DNA from: JADKCZ01 sp963786945
Lineage (GTDB): Bacteria; Myxococcota; Myxococcia; Myxococcales; Anaeromyxobacteraceae
Length of the DNA stretch: 64,000 nucleotides
Direction of reading: 5' to 3'
Assembly (NCBI GenBank): GCA_963786945.1
Contig: CAWBAO010000004.1
Coordinates: forward strand, 1 to 64,000
The stretch's first letter is position 1. Each line of letters starts with the position of its first letter. Made by a program: the position numbers and the translations under genes. The notes under the pieces are model-generated. The model had not been told where the DNA came from, made no database searches, and worked only from the letters and a program-made list of their open reading frames with translations. Below are positions 55,116-64,000 of the stretch, one piece after another.

Positions 55116-55701
55116 GCGAGTCCATCGAGAAGCCGCCGCTGGTGGGCGCGCCCTTGCCGCCGCCGCCGCCGCCCGCCGCCACCACCGCCGGGGCCGCCGC
55201 GACCGCGCTTCTCCTTCTGCATGGTCGGGACCTGGCGCATCGAGGCCGGGGCCACGTCGACGAGGTACTGGAAGCCGTTCACCGTCCTGGCGCCGGGGAC
55301 CGGCTCCTCCGGCCCGAAGACCCGGACCAGGCGGACGTCCTCGACCTGGCGGCCCGCCACCTTGACGGCGTCGCGCAGGCGCGCCAGCCGGTCGCCGGAG
55401 AGCCCGGTCTCGGCGGCGACCGCCGCGTCGAGCGCGGCCTTCACGGCCTCGCTCTCGGTCTCCTCGGCCTCCCTGGCCGGCCTGGCGGGCGGCGGCGCGG
55501 CGGGCTGGCCTCGGCCGCCGGGGCGGCCTCCACGGCCACGACCGCCTCGCCCTCCACCGTGGCCTGCTCGGCGGGCGCAGGAGGGGCGGCGATTTCCACG
55601 GTGGTGGCCGGCTCCTCCCGGGGGAGTGACCGCTTCGCGGCGGCGATGGCCGCCGCCGCCTTCCGGATGGTGATGCCGCTGAGCTCGGTGAGGGTCTTCA
55701 T
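55024..55701 (-). CDS. Gly-rich-tail protein of unknown function (about two frameshifts)
   Basis: Reading the pieces together gives a protein of about 225 residues: N-terminus MKTLTELSGITIRKAAAAIA, an Ala/Glu-rich linker, a compact domain (LSGDRLARLRDAVKVAGRQV, EDVRLVRVFGPEEPVPGART, FQYLVDVAP) and a C-terminal Gly tail ending GGKPGGGPPR. Two single-base shifts are inferred, near 55500 and in the GGC-repeat tract near 55170. I do not recognise the domain. Gly-tail proteins can bind RNA, but this is only a guess. Alternative start MAAPMKT is 12 nt upstream. Confidence 0.5.
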
Positions 55702-55802
55702 GGGCGCAGCCATACAACGCAACCGGCCCCGGCGGGAAGATCTACCGGTCGCGGAGGCGCGGGCCGACGGGCCCCGCGGACCTCGGCCACGCCGCCGCCC
55801 CG

Positions 55803-55830
55803 GGAGGCACCTCACGCCAACCGTGCCTCC
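55803..55830. other. Hairpin upstream of the tyrosine-phosphatase gene
   Basis: GGAGGCAC (55803-55810) and GTGCCTCC (55823-55830) form an 8-bp stem, extendable with one mismatch, about 50 nt before the GTG of the phosphatase gene. It could be a terminator for upstream readthrough or part of a leader. Confidence 0.35.
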
Positions 55831-55878
55831 GGGAGTCCAGGCTTGGTATGAGTCGACGGCAGCGGGAAGGAGCGTCGC

Positions 55879-56331
55879 GTGTTCAGCACCATCCTGACGG
55901 TCTGCACGGGCAACATCTGCCGTAGCCCCATGGCCGAGGCGGTCCTCGCCGACCGGCTGCGGCGGCTCGGCGTGGTGAGCACGGTGCAGTCGGCGGGGAT
56001 CGCGGCGCTGGTCGGCCACCCTGCCGACGCCGTCGCGGCGGCGCTCATGGCGGAGCGAGGCCTCGACATCTCCGGCCACCGGGCGCGGCAGCTCACGCCG
56101 GAGCTGATCCGATCCTTCGAGCTCATCCTGGTCATGGAGAAGGGCCAGCAGCGGGCGGTCGAGGCGATCCTGCCGAGCGCGCGGGGGCGGGTGCAGTGCC
56201 TCGGCCGCTGGGGCGGCTTCGACGTCCCCGACCCCTACCGGCAGGGGCGGCCCGCCTTCGAGGCATCGCTGGCGCTGATCGAGCGCGGGCTCGGCGACCT
56301 GGAGCGGGCGTTCTGGCCGACAGGGCGCTGA
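55879..56331 (+). CDS. Low-molecular-weight protein tyrosine phosphatase, Wzb-type
   Basis: A 150-residue cytosolic phosphatase. The P-loop VCTGNICRSPMAE holds Cys9 and Arg15, and DPYRQG supplies the general-acid Asp near residue 117. Family length is usual. In exopolysaccharide loci this enzyme removes phosphate from the tyrosine cluster of the Wzc/BY-kinase, here encoded at 58587-60899. Start is GTG at 55879 with GGAAGGAG upstream. It opens the exopolysaccharide locus. Confidence 0.92.
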   Translation: MFSTILTVCTGNICRSPMAEAVLADRLRRLGVVSTVQSAGIAALVGHPADAVAAALMAERGLDISGHRARQLTPELIRSFELILVMEKGQQRAVEAILPSARGRVQCLGRWGGFDVPDPYRQGRPAFEASLALIERGLGDLERAFWPTGR

Positions 56332-56414
56332 GTCGAGCCGAGCCCGTGCGCGGGTGACGCGATCCCGGCGTCGCGGGGCAGCCACCCGAGGGCGAGTCTC
56401 GTTCACGTGGCGTA

Positions 56415-56475
56415 CCATTCGGGGCGTGCGCTTTCGCCAGTACCCGAAAGCGTCGGATCGAATTCGCCCGAATGG
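56415..56475. promoter_or_regulatory. Nested palindromes upstream of wza
   Basis: An inner perfect 8-bp stem (CGCTTTCG 56429-56436 / CGAAAGCG 56445-56452) is nested in an outer one (CCATTCGGGGCG 56415-56426 / CGCCCGAATGG 56465-56475, one base shorter). GAATTCG direct repeats occur at 56460 and 56480. The array lies 35-95 nt before the wza start and is more AT-rich than its surroundings, so it may be an operator or attenuator for exopolysaccharide export. Confidence 0.5.
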
Positions 56476-56508
56476 ATGAGAATTCGTCCTGTTCGAGGTT
56501 GGCTCCAG

Positions 56509-57636
56509 GTGACCAACGTGAAGAGCGCCTGTCTGCTGGCGTCATCGATCCTGCTCTCCGGCTGCTTCATCGCGCCCGCGATGAAGATGGACGAGGCTGC
56601 CGCCGTGGAGCGCGGCCGGGAGAAGACCAGGGACGAGGAGTACCGGGTCCTGGACGTCACGCCCGAGCTCGTGGCCCGCCTGGCCCTGGAGGCGCTCCCA
56701 CCGCCACGGCTGACCGACCCTCTGGCCGCGGAGCTCACCTTCTACGAGTACCGGATCGCGCCCTTCGACGTGCTCATGGTCACGGTCTGGGATCACCCCG
56801 AGCTGACCACGCCCACCGGCCAGTATCGCTCTCCCGAGGAGAACGGCATCCGCGTCGGCGGCGACGGGACCATGTTCTACCCCCACGTCGGCGTGATCCA
56901 GGTGGCGGGCCGGACGCCCTCGGAGATCCGCAAGCTCCTCGCCGAGCGGCTCAGCCGCGTCATCGCCAACCCGCAGCTCGACGTGCGCGTGGTGGCCTTC
57001 CGTGGCAAGCGGATTCAGGTGACCGGCGAGGTGGTGCAGCCGATGACGGTCCCCATCACCGACGTCCCGCTCCGGGTCCAGGACGCCCTGGCGATGGCGC
57101 GGGGCTTCACGCCCGAGGCCGACTGGGCCAACGTCACCCTGTCGCGCGAGGGGCGGACCTACCGCCTCAACCTTCAGGCCATGTACGAGCGGGGTGACCT
57201 CTCCCAGAACTGGCTCCTCAAGGACGGCGACGTCATCAACGTGGGCGACCGGAGCCGCAACAAGGTCTTCGTCATCGGCGAGGTGCGGACGCCCCAGTCC
57301 AAGCTCATGGTCAAGGGCCGGATGAACCTGGCCGAGGCCCTCTACGAGACCGGGGGCATGGAGCCCAACGTCGCCAACGTCTCGAAGATCTACGTCATCC
57401 GGGGCGAGTACGAGTCGCCGAGCATCTACCGGCTCGACGCCAGCTCGCCCGACGCCCTGCTGCTGGCCGCGCAGTTCCCGCTCAGCCCCCGGGACGTGGT
57501 GTTCGTCTCGACCTACGGCCTGACCCAGTGGAACCGCGTCATCACCCAGATCCTGCCGACGGTGCAGAGCCTGTGGATGATCTACGACCTCACCTACCGG
57601 GCCTCCACGTCGATCCGGACGGGAACCATCCAGTGA
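56509..57636 (+). CDS. wza: Polysaccharide export outer-membrane lipoprotein, Wza-type
   Basis: A 375-residue outer-membrane export protein. Using the GTG at 56509 gives a clean lipoprotein signal (CLLASSILLSGC, Cys19). The Poly_export (PES) domain (about 75-165: YRIAPFDVLMVTVWDHPEL, VGGDGTMFYPHVGVIQVAG) is followed by SLBB-type domains (RIQVTGEVVQPMTVPITDVP, KVFVIGEVRTPQS). It forms the octameric exit channel for capsule/exopolysaccharide. Upstream ATG and GTG starts are in frame, but only this one puts the signal at the start, with GAGG 11 nt before. First structural gene of the export machine after the phosphatase. Confidence 0.88.
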   Translation: MTNVKSACLLASSILLSGCFIAPAMKMDEAAAVERGREKTRDEEYRVLDVTPELVARLALEALPPPRLTDPLAAELTFYEYRIAPFDVLMVTVWDHPELTTPTGQYRSPEENGIRVGGDGTMFYPHVGVIQVAGRTPSEIRKLLAERLSRVIANPQLDVRVVAFRGKRIQVTGEVVQPMTVPITDVPLRVQDALAMARGFTPEADWANVTLSREGRTYRLNLQAMYERGDLSQNWLLKDGDVINVGDRSRNKVFVIGEVRTPQSKLMVKGRMNLAEALYETGGMEPNVANVSKIYVIRGEYESPSIYRLDASSPDALLLAAQFPLSPRDVVFVSTYGLTQWNRVITQILPTVQSLWMIYDLTYRASTSIRTGTIQ

Positions 57637-57712
57637 GGCGCGCCCGTCGATGCGACCGAGACCTGGTGCGCGCCCGCCCGCCGGCGGACCGCGGATGCAC
57701 CGGAGGCGGAGG

Positions 57713-58555
57713 ATGGAGATGCCGAGCACCCATGTCATCGTCGAAGCCCTGGCTGGGCTGACCTTGATCGCCGTCGTCGGAACCTCCGCGCCCGCGCGGG
57801 GCGAGGAAGACCCCAGGCTGCGGGCCGAGCTGGTCGAGCTCTCCCGCCGCACCGTGTTCTTCGGCCACCAGTCCGTGGGGCGGAACCTCCTCGACGGCGT
57901 CAAGGAGCTCGCGGAGCGTGCCGGCGTTCCGATCCGGATCGTGGAGACGGCGAGCACCGCCGGCGTGCCGCCCGGGACCTTCGCCCACGGCGCGATGCCC
58001 GAGAACGGGAATCCCCTCCTCAAGCTCCAGAGCTTCGAGAAGGCCATGGCGGGGGGCGCAGCGGACGGGGTCGACATCGCCCTCGTCAAGTTCTGCTACG
58101 TGGACATCGAGGCGGGCACGGATGTCCCGGCGCTCTTCGCGGCCTACCAGTCCACGCTGGCCTCGCTGAAGGCCAGGTACCCGCGCACCACCTTCGTCCA
58201 CGTGACGTCGCCGCTGACCACCGTCCAGGGCGGGATCAAGGCCTTCGTCAAGAGGCTCCTGGGCCGTCCGCCCGCCGGGGTGGCCGAGAACGCCCGGCGC
58301 GAGGAGTTCAACGTGCTCCTGCGGCAGGCCACCAAGGGCAAGGAGCCGCTCTTCGATCTCGCGCTGGCAGAGTCGACCACGCCCGACGGGCGGGCCGAGA
58401 CCTTCGACTGGAACGGCCGGCCGGTGCCGGCGCTCGTCCCCGCCTACACCGACGACGGCGGGCACCTGGACGGCGAAGGCCGCCTCCGCGCGGCCCGCCT
58501 GCTGATCTCGGTGCTGGCGTCCGCTCCCTCGAGCGGAGCGCTGCCGAAGCCATGA
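57713..58555 (+). CDS. Exported SGNH-hydrolase-like protein of the exopolysaccharide locus
   Basis: A 280-residue protein with a signal-like hydrophobic start (ALAGLTLIAVVGTSAPARG). FFGHQSVGRNLLDGVKEL may correspond to block I of the SGNH fold (the Ser in HQS), and GGHLDGEGRLRAARLL is a good block V 'D-x-x-H' end (His with Asp). The GDS Ser motif is altered, so activity is uncertain. A role in adding or removing acetyl groups on the polysaccharide is the natural inference from location between wza and the BY-kinase. RBS GGCGGAGG precedes the ATG. Confidence 0.72.
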   Translation: MEMPSTHVIVEALAGLTLIAVVGTSAPARGEEDPRLRAELVELSRRTVFFGHQSVGRNLLDGVKELAERAGVPIRIVETASTAGVPPGTFAHGAMPENGNPLLKLQSFEKAMAGGAADGVDIALVKFCYVDIEAGTDVPALFAAYQSTLASLKARYPRTTFVHVTSPLTTVQGGIKAFVKRLLGRPPAGVAENARREEFNVLLRQATKGKEPLFDLALAESTTPDGRAETFDWNGRPVPALVPAYTDDGGHLDGEGRLRAARLLISVLASAPSSGALPKP

Positions 58556-58586
58556 GCCGGTGATCGGCCCGGACCGCCTGCCTTCC

Positions 58587-60899
58587 TCAGGAGGCGTTCG
58601 GCTCCGCGTGGGACGAGCGGTACTCGTACTTCTGGTACCGGCCGTACCGGCCGTATCGGCCGCGGACCGACTGGACGTCGTTGAGCACGGCGCCCTGCAC
58701 CTTGATCCCGCTCTGCGCGAGCCGCTTCACGGCCAGCGCGATCTCACGGACCGGGTGCTGGCCCGCCCGGAGCACCAGCAGGTTGACGCCGGCCAGGCGA
58801 GCCACCAGCGCGGAGTCGGTGACGGCCAGGATGGGGGGCGTGTCGACGATCACGAATCCGTAGTGCGCCGACGCCCACTCCAGCAGCTTCTCGAAGGCAT
58901 GGCTTCCCAGCAGCTCGGCGGGGTTGGGGGGGATGCGTCCGGTCGGGAGCAGGTCCAGGTGCGGGTTGGCCGTGGTCCGGACCGCCTGCTCCGGCGTCAC
59001 CGCGCCGCTGACGACGTCCGAGACGCCCGGCTTGCGCTCGGCCCCGAAGGCACGGTGCACGGCGCCACGGCGGAGGTCGCAGTCGATGAGCAGCACCCGC
59101 CGCTCGGCCGAGGCCAGGACCCACGCCAGGTTCACGCAGACGAAGGACTTGCCCACCCCGGGCCCGGGCCCGCCGATGGCCACGATGTTGTTGCGCGACT
59201 CGACCAGCGCGAACTGGAGGCTGGTCCGCAGGCTGCGCAGGTTCTCGACTGCGATGTCGCCCGGCTCGGCGGCGGCGAGGATGGGCGGCACCCGGCGGGC
59301 CCCGCCGTCCCCAGGCCGCGAGCTGGCGGCCTGGCGGTTGCTGTGCGGGATGGTGGCGTAGACGGGGAGCCCCGTCCCGGCCTCGATCTCCTCGGCATCC
59401 TCCGCCCCCTGGGCCAGTGCCTTGCGCAGGAACACGCCGGCGCCCCCCGCTCCCAGCCCCAGCGTGACGGCGAGCACCATCACCAGCACCGGCCTCGGCC
59501 GCTCCGGCCGGCGGGAGATGGTGGGCCGGTCGAGGATGCGCACGTTGCCGATGGTCCCGGACTTCACGACCCGGAGCTCCTGCGCCTTGTTGAGGAGGAC
59601 GGTGTAGAGCTCCGACGCCGACTTCACGTCGCGCAGGTAGCGGGCCGAGTCGACCTCGGCGGCGGGGACCTCGCGCATCCTGGCCGCGATCTGGGCGCGC
59701 TCCGAGTGGAGCTGCTGCGCCTTCTCGTTCAGCGAGGCCACCGCCGGGTGCTGGCTGGTGAAGCGCTGGCGCAGCTCGGCCCGCTGCATCTCCAGCTCCT
59801 GGATGGCCCGGTCGATCTCCACGGACCGGTTGAGCATCGAGGTGGTCTCGCTGGTGAGGTCGACCACCCCTTTCTTGACCTGGAAGGCGTTGAGGGCCGC
59901 CTGCGCGGCGTCGAGGTTCGACTTGACGATGGGGAGCTGGGACTCCAGGAACTGGAGCGTCTTGGCGCGGCCTCGGCCGACTTCCGCTCCACGTTCTGGC
60001 GGACGTAGGCGCCCGACACGGCGGCGAGGATGGCGGCGGTACGGCGTGGGTCGGGCCCGTCGAGCGTCATGACCAGGATGCCGGTCTTCTTGCCCTTCTC
60101 GCCGACCTTCAGATCCTTCTGGAGACGGTCGATGACGTCGTCGCGGCGCCACTTCTCCAGGCGAACCGGGTCCCCGGGTTGGCGGCGAGCGCCGCCACGA
60201 ACACCTCGACGCGGCGGAACCCGTCTACGGCGGACGCCGCCGTGCCCACCCCGCCCTCGGCTCGAAGCCGTCCCGTGGGATCCTCCAGGAGGAAGCGCCC
60301 GTCTCCCAGGGCGGTCAGGGTCAGCGGTCTCGTCCAGCAGGTCGTCGCTGACGTCGAGGCGGCCGACCTGGATGCGCTCGCCGCCCCAGCCGAAGCTGGA
60401 GAGCCCGAGGAAGGGCGGAGCCGGCGTGCCCACCCTGGTAGCGGGCGGCCTGCAGCTGCCCGAGCAGCGGGAAGCGGCGGGGCTCGACCCGGAGGTCGAG
60501 CCCGAGCTCGTCCACCACGCCACCCAGGAGCGTGCGCGACAGGATGATCTCGATCTCGGTCTCGGCGGGCACCCGCTCGGCGAAGAGGTTGGACAGCTCC
60601 TCGAGGCCGGCCAGGCTCCTGGTCCGGTCCTCCACCTGGAGGGTGACGGTCGAGCGGTAGATGGGCGTCGCCACCAGGAGGTAGGCGCCGGCGGCGGCCA
60701 CCACCGCGGCGGCGATGGCCGCGATGGTCCAGCGCCCCTCGTACAGGACCCACAGCCGGCTCGCCAGCGTGACGTCCTCGGCTCCCGGGCCGGTGGCGCG
60801 CAGCGGCAGGACCTGGCGGGGCGCCGGAGACGCCTCGACGATCGGGCGCTCCGGCCTGCGGACACCGCCCGGCTGGGGAAGTGGCTTGTCGGAGCTCAT
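58587..60899 (-). pseudogene. wzc: Polysaccharide co-polymerase/tyrosine autokinase (Wzc, BY-kinase) broken by about four frameshifts
   Basis: Repaired, about 770 residues. From ATG 60899: Pro-rich start, first membrane segment (IAAIAAAVVAAAGAYLLVATPIY), Wzz periplasmic domain with coiled coils, second membrane segment (VLVMVLAVTLGLGAGGAGVFL), then a cytosolic BY-kinase with Walker A GGPGPGVGKS, Walker A' VLLIDCDLRRG, Walker B FVIVDTPP and a C-terminal Tyr cluster (RYGRYGRYQKYEYR). Frames change near 60433, 60328, 60173 and 59970, each by one base. The kinase part itself is intact in one frame. It controls chain length and export together with Wza and the phosphatase. Convergent with the SGNH gene (31 bp). 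Confidence 0.8.
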
Positions 60900-61073
60900 G
60901 GGATGGACATTGGCGCGCCAGGCCATCGCCGGCAAGTAGCTTGGGCGACCGACTCGGCCGAGACCCTTCGGTGACTCGCGGGTCGGGCTCGCGGAGGCGG
61001 CCCATCCGGGCTCGCGCCCGCACTGGTGGTGAGGCATTCCGTCCCGCCCTGCGACCTGCCGCCGCGGAGCCTC

Positions 61074-61095
61074 GTCCCGGCACCCGGGCCGGGAC
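61074..61095. other. Perfect hairpin in the wzc-wecB divergent gap
   Basis: GTCCCGGC-ACCCGG-GCCGGGAC, a perfect 8-bp stem, lies 65 nt upstream of the wecB GTG. It is within the 260-bp gap that should hold divergent promoters of wzc and wecB. May be a regulatory site; chance cannot be ruled out in such GC-rich DNA. Confidence 0.3.
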
Positions 61096-61159
61096 CGGGC
61101 CCGACAGGATTCCTTCACCCAGCGGCGAGGTGTTGTACCGTCGGCCCGGAGGCCTGCGG

Positions 61160-62262
61160 GTGAGCGAACGGCCGAAGATCATCCACGTGGTGGGGGCGCG
61201 CCCCAACTTCATGAAGATCGCGCCGGTGATGCAGGCCATCGGCCGGGCCGGCTTCGCGGAGCAGCGGCTGGTCCACACCGGGCAGCACTACGACGTGGTG
61301 ATGTCCGACGTCTTCTTCGCCGACCTCGGCATGCCCGCCCCGGACATCCACCTGGGAGTGGGATCGGGGTCCCACGCGGAGCAGACCGCCCGGGTCCTGG
61401 TGGGCTTCGAGAAGGTCTGCCTCGAGGAGCAGCCGGACCTGGTGGTGGTGGCCGGCGACGTGAACTCGACCCTGGCCTGCGCCATCGACTGCGCCAAGCT
61501 CCGCATCCCGTGCGCCCACGTGGAGGCGGGGCTCCGCTCCTTCGACCTGGACATGCCGGAGGAGGTGAACCGGATCGTCACCGACCGGCTCTGCGAGATC
61601 CTCTTCACCCCCTCGCCCGACGGCGACCAGAACCTGCTGCGGGAGGGGACCGACCCGTCGCGGATCTTCCGGGTCGGCAACGTCATGATCGACACGCTCC
61701 TCGCCCTGCTGCCGCGGGCTCGGGCCACCGGCTCGCCGGCCAGGCTGGGGGTGGTGCCCGGCCACTACGCGGTCCTCACCCTTCACCGGCCGTCCAACGT
61801 GGACGACCCCGCGGTGCTGGGCGGCCTGCTGGACGCGCTCGGCGCCATCCAGCGGGAGCTGCCGGTGGTCTTCCCGGTCCACCCGCGCACGCGCAAGCGG
61901 CTCGAGGAGTTCGGCCTCGCGGTCGCAGGAGCGCGAGCCTCCGCCTCTGCGACCCGCTCGGCTACCTGGACTTCCTCGGCCTGACCTCCCAGGCCAGGCT
62001 GGTGCTCACCGACTCGGGCGGCCTCCAGGAGGAGACCACCGCGCTGGGCATCCCCTGCCTCACGCTGCGAGAGAACACCGAGCGCCCCATCACCGTCGAG
62101 GAGGGGACCAACGTGCTGGTCGGCGTCGACCCGGGCCGCATCGTGGCGGCGGCGCGGGAGGCCCTGTCCGGCGCCGGCAAGACCGGGCGGGTCCCGGCCC
62201 TGTGGGACGGGAAGGCCGCCGAGCGGATCGCCGAGGTGCTCCGGACCTGGAGGCGGCCCTGA
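61160..62262 (+). CDS. wecB: UDP-N-acetylglucosamine 2-epimerase (one frameshift)
   Basis: Makes UDP-ManNAc from UDP-GlcNAc for the surface polysaccharide; cytosolic. The conserved start is VVGARPNFMKIAPVM, with VHTGQHYD, the VVAGDVNSTLACA segment, the HVEAGLRSFD motif and MPEEVNRIVTDRLCE. The late blocks (LTDSGGLQEETTALGIPCLTLRENTERP) are in the other frame; a one-base shift near 61930 must be repaired, after which the protein is about 366 residues, as usual. Start GTG 61160 with GGAGG just upstream. Likely co-transcribed with the ligase gene. Confidence 0.85.
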
Positions 62263-62324
62263 CCGGCGGTGCGCCAGGGCCGCCGGCCGACCCCTCGGAG
62301 AACCCGGCGGCGCCCGCCCCGGGG

Positions 62325-63554
62325 TTGAGTCCGGGCACCGGGGCCAGCACCGGAGGGTTGTCGCGCGCCGAGTCGCTGGCCGGGCGCGTGGTGCTGGCGC
62401 TCATGGCGTTCGCCGTGCCCCTCGACGTGATGCCCCTGTTCGAGGAGTACAGCGTCACGGTCGCCATCGGCGGGTTGCTGACCATGGCGGTGGCGTGGCA
62501 CGTGGCCAGCACCGGCCGCGTGCGGAGCGCGCCGGCCCCCGTCCTCCTGCTGGCCGGCTTCACCGCCTGGGCGGCGGCCAGCCTGCTCTGGGCGGCGGAC
62601 CTGGCCCCCTCGGTGAGCCGTCTCACCACGGTGCTGCAGCTGATGGCGTTCGTCTGGCTGGGCTGGCAGATGGCGCGGTCGCGGCTCGACCTGCGGCTCC
62701 TGCTGGCCGGGTTCCTGGCCGGCTGCGCCGTGGTGGCCGGCGGTGCGTGGCGGTCCTTCCTGGGCGGCGTGACCGTCGTCGAGATGGTCGGGGAGCAGGA
62801 GGTCGACTTCGACGACCCCCGCTACGCCGCCATCGGGTTCGATCCCAACGACATGGGGGTCACGCTGGCCATCGGCATCCCCATCGCCGCCTACCTGGCG
62901 CTCACCGGCGAGCGGCGCTGGCGCCACCTCTGGTTCGCCTACATCCCGCTGGCGCTCAGCGGGATCGCGCTGAGCGGATCGCGGGGCGCCATGATCACCT
63001 CGGTGGTGGCCATCGCCTGCGTCGTCACCTGGACCGGCCGCCGCAGCCTGGTGGCGGCGGGCACGACGCTGGCGCTGGTGGTGGCGGGGGCGCTGAGCGT
63101 CTGGTGGCTGAAGCCCGAGACCTGGGAGCGCGCCCTCACCTTCCGGCAGCAGATCGCCGGCGGGACACTGGGGGACCGGCTCCCCATCTGGCGAGCCGCC
63201 TGGGACGTCCTGCGGGACCACCCCGTGGCGGGCGTGGCCATCGGCGGCTTCCAGGAGGCGGTGGCGCCGGCCCTGACCTTCCCGAGCGCGGCCCACAACA
63301 CCGTGCTCTCGGTGCTCGTGGAGCTGGGACTGGTCGGGGGCCTGCTCTACTTCGGGGCCGTCGTGGCCGTCCTCCTGGGCGTGCGGCGGAGCGCGGCCCC
63401 GGATCGGGAGCTGGTGGTGGGGCTCCTGCTCACCTGGGCCGTCGGTGCGTCGTCCCTCACCTGGGATTGCCGGAAGACCACCTGGCTGCTCCTGCTGCTG
63501 GGGACGGTGGTCGGCGCGCTCGGCCAGGACGATGGCGAGCGACTGCCGGGATGA
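62325..63554 (+). CDS. O-antigen ligase/polymerase-like membrane protein (start uncertain)
   Basis: A protein of about 410 residues with some ten or more hydrophobic segments, and the Wzy_C/WaaL-type region with the periplasmic loop that contains RLPIWRAAWDVLRDHPVAGVAIGGFQEAV and AAHNTVLSVLVELGLVGGLLYFG. It probably polymerises repeat units or ligates polysaccharide at the periplasmic side of the inner membrane. The start is not clear: candidate TTG/GTG codons exist at 62202, 62325 and 62358 and an ATG at 62403; 62325 is chosen because it avoids the wecB overlap. It follows wecB with little or no gap. Confidence 0.82.
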   Translation: MSPGTGASTGGLSRAESLAGRVVLALMAFAVPLDVMPLFEEYSVTVAIGGLLTMAVAWHVASTGRVRSAPAPVLLLAGFTAWAAASLLWAADLAPSVSRLTTVLQLMAFVWLGWQMARSRLDLRLLLAGFLAGCAVVAGGAWRSFLGGVTVVEMVGEQEVDFDDPRYAAIGFDPNDMGVTLAIGIPIAAYLALTGERRWRHLWFAYIPLALSGIALSGSRGAMITSVVAIACVVTWTGRRSLVAAGTTLALVVAGALSVWWLKPETWERALTFRQQIAGGTLGDRLPIWRAAWDVLRDHPVAGVAIGGFQEAVAPALTFPSAAHNTVLSVLVELGLVGGLLYFGAVVAVLLGVRRSAAPDRELVVGLLLTWAVGASSLTWDCRKTTWLLLLLGTVVGALGQDDGERLPG

Positions 63555-63581
63555 GGTGGCGGGGCGCCGCCGCACCAGGGC

Positions 63582-64000
63582 TCAGCCACTTCCTGCCAGC
63601 ACTTCCTGGTAGAGCCGGTCATAGGCCTGCGCCATCCGCGAGACGTCGAAGGACCCGGCCGCGATCCGTCCGCCGCCCAGGCCCATGGCCTCGCGCAGGC
63701 CCCTGTCCTGGCCCAGCCGGAGCATGGCGCTGGCCAGCGCCGCCACGTCCCCCGGGGGGACGAGGAGTCCGGTCTCCCCGTGCCGCACCACCTCGGGCAC
63801 CCCGCCGACGGCGGTGGCGATGACCGGGCGGCCGGCCGCCATGGCCTCCATGGCCGAGAGCGGGTGACCCTCGTAGAGGGAGGGCAGCACGAACACGTCG
63901 CTGGCCCCGAGCAGGTCGGGGACGTCGCCGCGGATGCCGAGGAACCGGACCCGCGCCTGGAGGCCCAGCGCCCGGACCTGCGCCTCGAGCGGGCCCCGCA
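63582..64000 (-). CDS. Glycosyltransferase family 4 (partial, N-terminus outside window)
   Basis: The visible C-terminal 139 codons have the GT-B/GT4 nucleotide-sugar-binding half: VRFLGIRGDVPDLLGASDVF, then VLPSLYEGHPLSAMEAMAAGRPVIA with the E-x7-E motif (first Glu in YEG) and the TAVGGVPEVV loop. Such enzymes add a sugar to a lipid-linked acceptor in polysaccharide assembly. The gene continues past 64000. Convergent with the ligase gene (27 bp). Confidence 0.88.
   Translation of the reverse strand, partial: RGPLEAQVRALGLQARVRFLGIRGDVPDLLGASDVFVLPSLYEGHPLSAMEAMAAGRPVIATAVGGVPEVVRHGETGLLVPPGDVAALASAMLRLGQDRGLREAMGLGGGRIAAGSFDVSRMAQAYDRLYQEVLAGSG

Noticed and set aside
55140..55215. GGC/CCG triplet run as a repeat element
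   Set aside because: It encodes the Gly-rich tail of the protein and shows no flanking duplication.

Overview
The window is a very GC-rich chromosomal segment with dense coding. It suggests a free-living delta-proteobacterium in the broad sense (Myxococcota), most like Anaeromyxobacter. The pointers are an OmcA/MtrC-type decaheme cytochrome, many secreted lipoproteins, an ECF sigma factor beside a TPR-bearing Ser/Thr kinase, a sigma-54 activator of fatty-acid oxidation, and an exopolysaccharide locus with a BY-kinase. This assignment is inferred from gene content; no rRNA gene is present. I see no tRNA, rRNA, CRISPR array, insertion sequence, integrase or phage gene. No stretch longer than 300 bp lacks a gene.

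Layout. 0-5.4 kb: partial lipoprotein, DAHP synthase (frameshifted), PAS-GAF histidine kinase, RF3. 5.4-14.9 kb: decaheme outer-surface cytochrome, stand-alone asparaginase domain, small conserved protein, zinc alcohol dehydrogenase, periplasmic cyclophilin, a sulfur pair (CoA-disulfide/persulfide reductase-rhodanese fusion plus a membrane-anchored rhodanese), RIO kinase, and an orphan Imm8-type immunity protein. 14.9-19.3 kb: two large lipoprotein genes broken by several frameshifts. 19.5-27.2 kb: a fadN-fadA-fadE beta-oxidation operon with a convincing sigma-54 promoter, facing a divergent PrpR_N-type sigma-54 activator. 27.2-35.3 kb: exported proteins, a subtilisin-like lipoprotein and an ECF sigma factor, divergent from a kinase-TPR protein. 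35.3-38.9 kb: a large protein of unknown function, a phosphofructokinase and a DUF481 remnant. 38.9-44.3 kb: a five-gene operon joining Gpt-type purine phosphoribosyltransferase to a BMP-family nucleoside ABC transporter. 44.4-55.7 kb: outer-membrane barrel-like protein, GMC oxidoreductase with a ferredoxin-like Cys motif, YebC, YihY, 3-phosphoglycerate dehydrogenase, divergent nhaR-like/terC pair, PhzF, membrane protein and a Gly-rich protein. 55.9-64 kb: exopolysaccharide locus (LMW-PTP, Wza, SGNH-like protein, Wzz/BY-kinase, WecB, Wzy/WaaL-like ligase, partial glycosyltransferase).

How genes work together. Beta-oxidation is probably switched on by the divergent activator acting at the sigma-54 promoter. 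The BY-kinase and tyrosine phosphatase form the usual phosphorylation cycle controlling Wza-dependent export. Purine uptake is directly coupled to salvage. The ECF factor may drive its downstream protease and exported proteins, with the divergent kinase as a possible signalling partner.

Caution: about 15 single-base frameshifts can be inferred in seven genes, concentrated at 14.9-18.5 kb and 55-62 kb, whereas 19-54 kb is clean. They affect conserved genes such as DAHP synthase and WecB, so sequence or assembly error is at least as likely as gene decay. Genes with one or two shifts are entered as CDS and those that are repeatedly broken, or strongly disrupted, as pseudogene; all should be read as 'disrupted in this sequence'.
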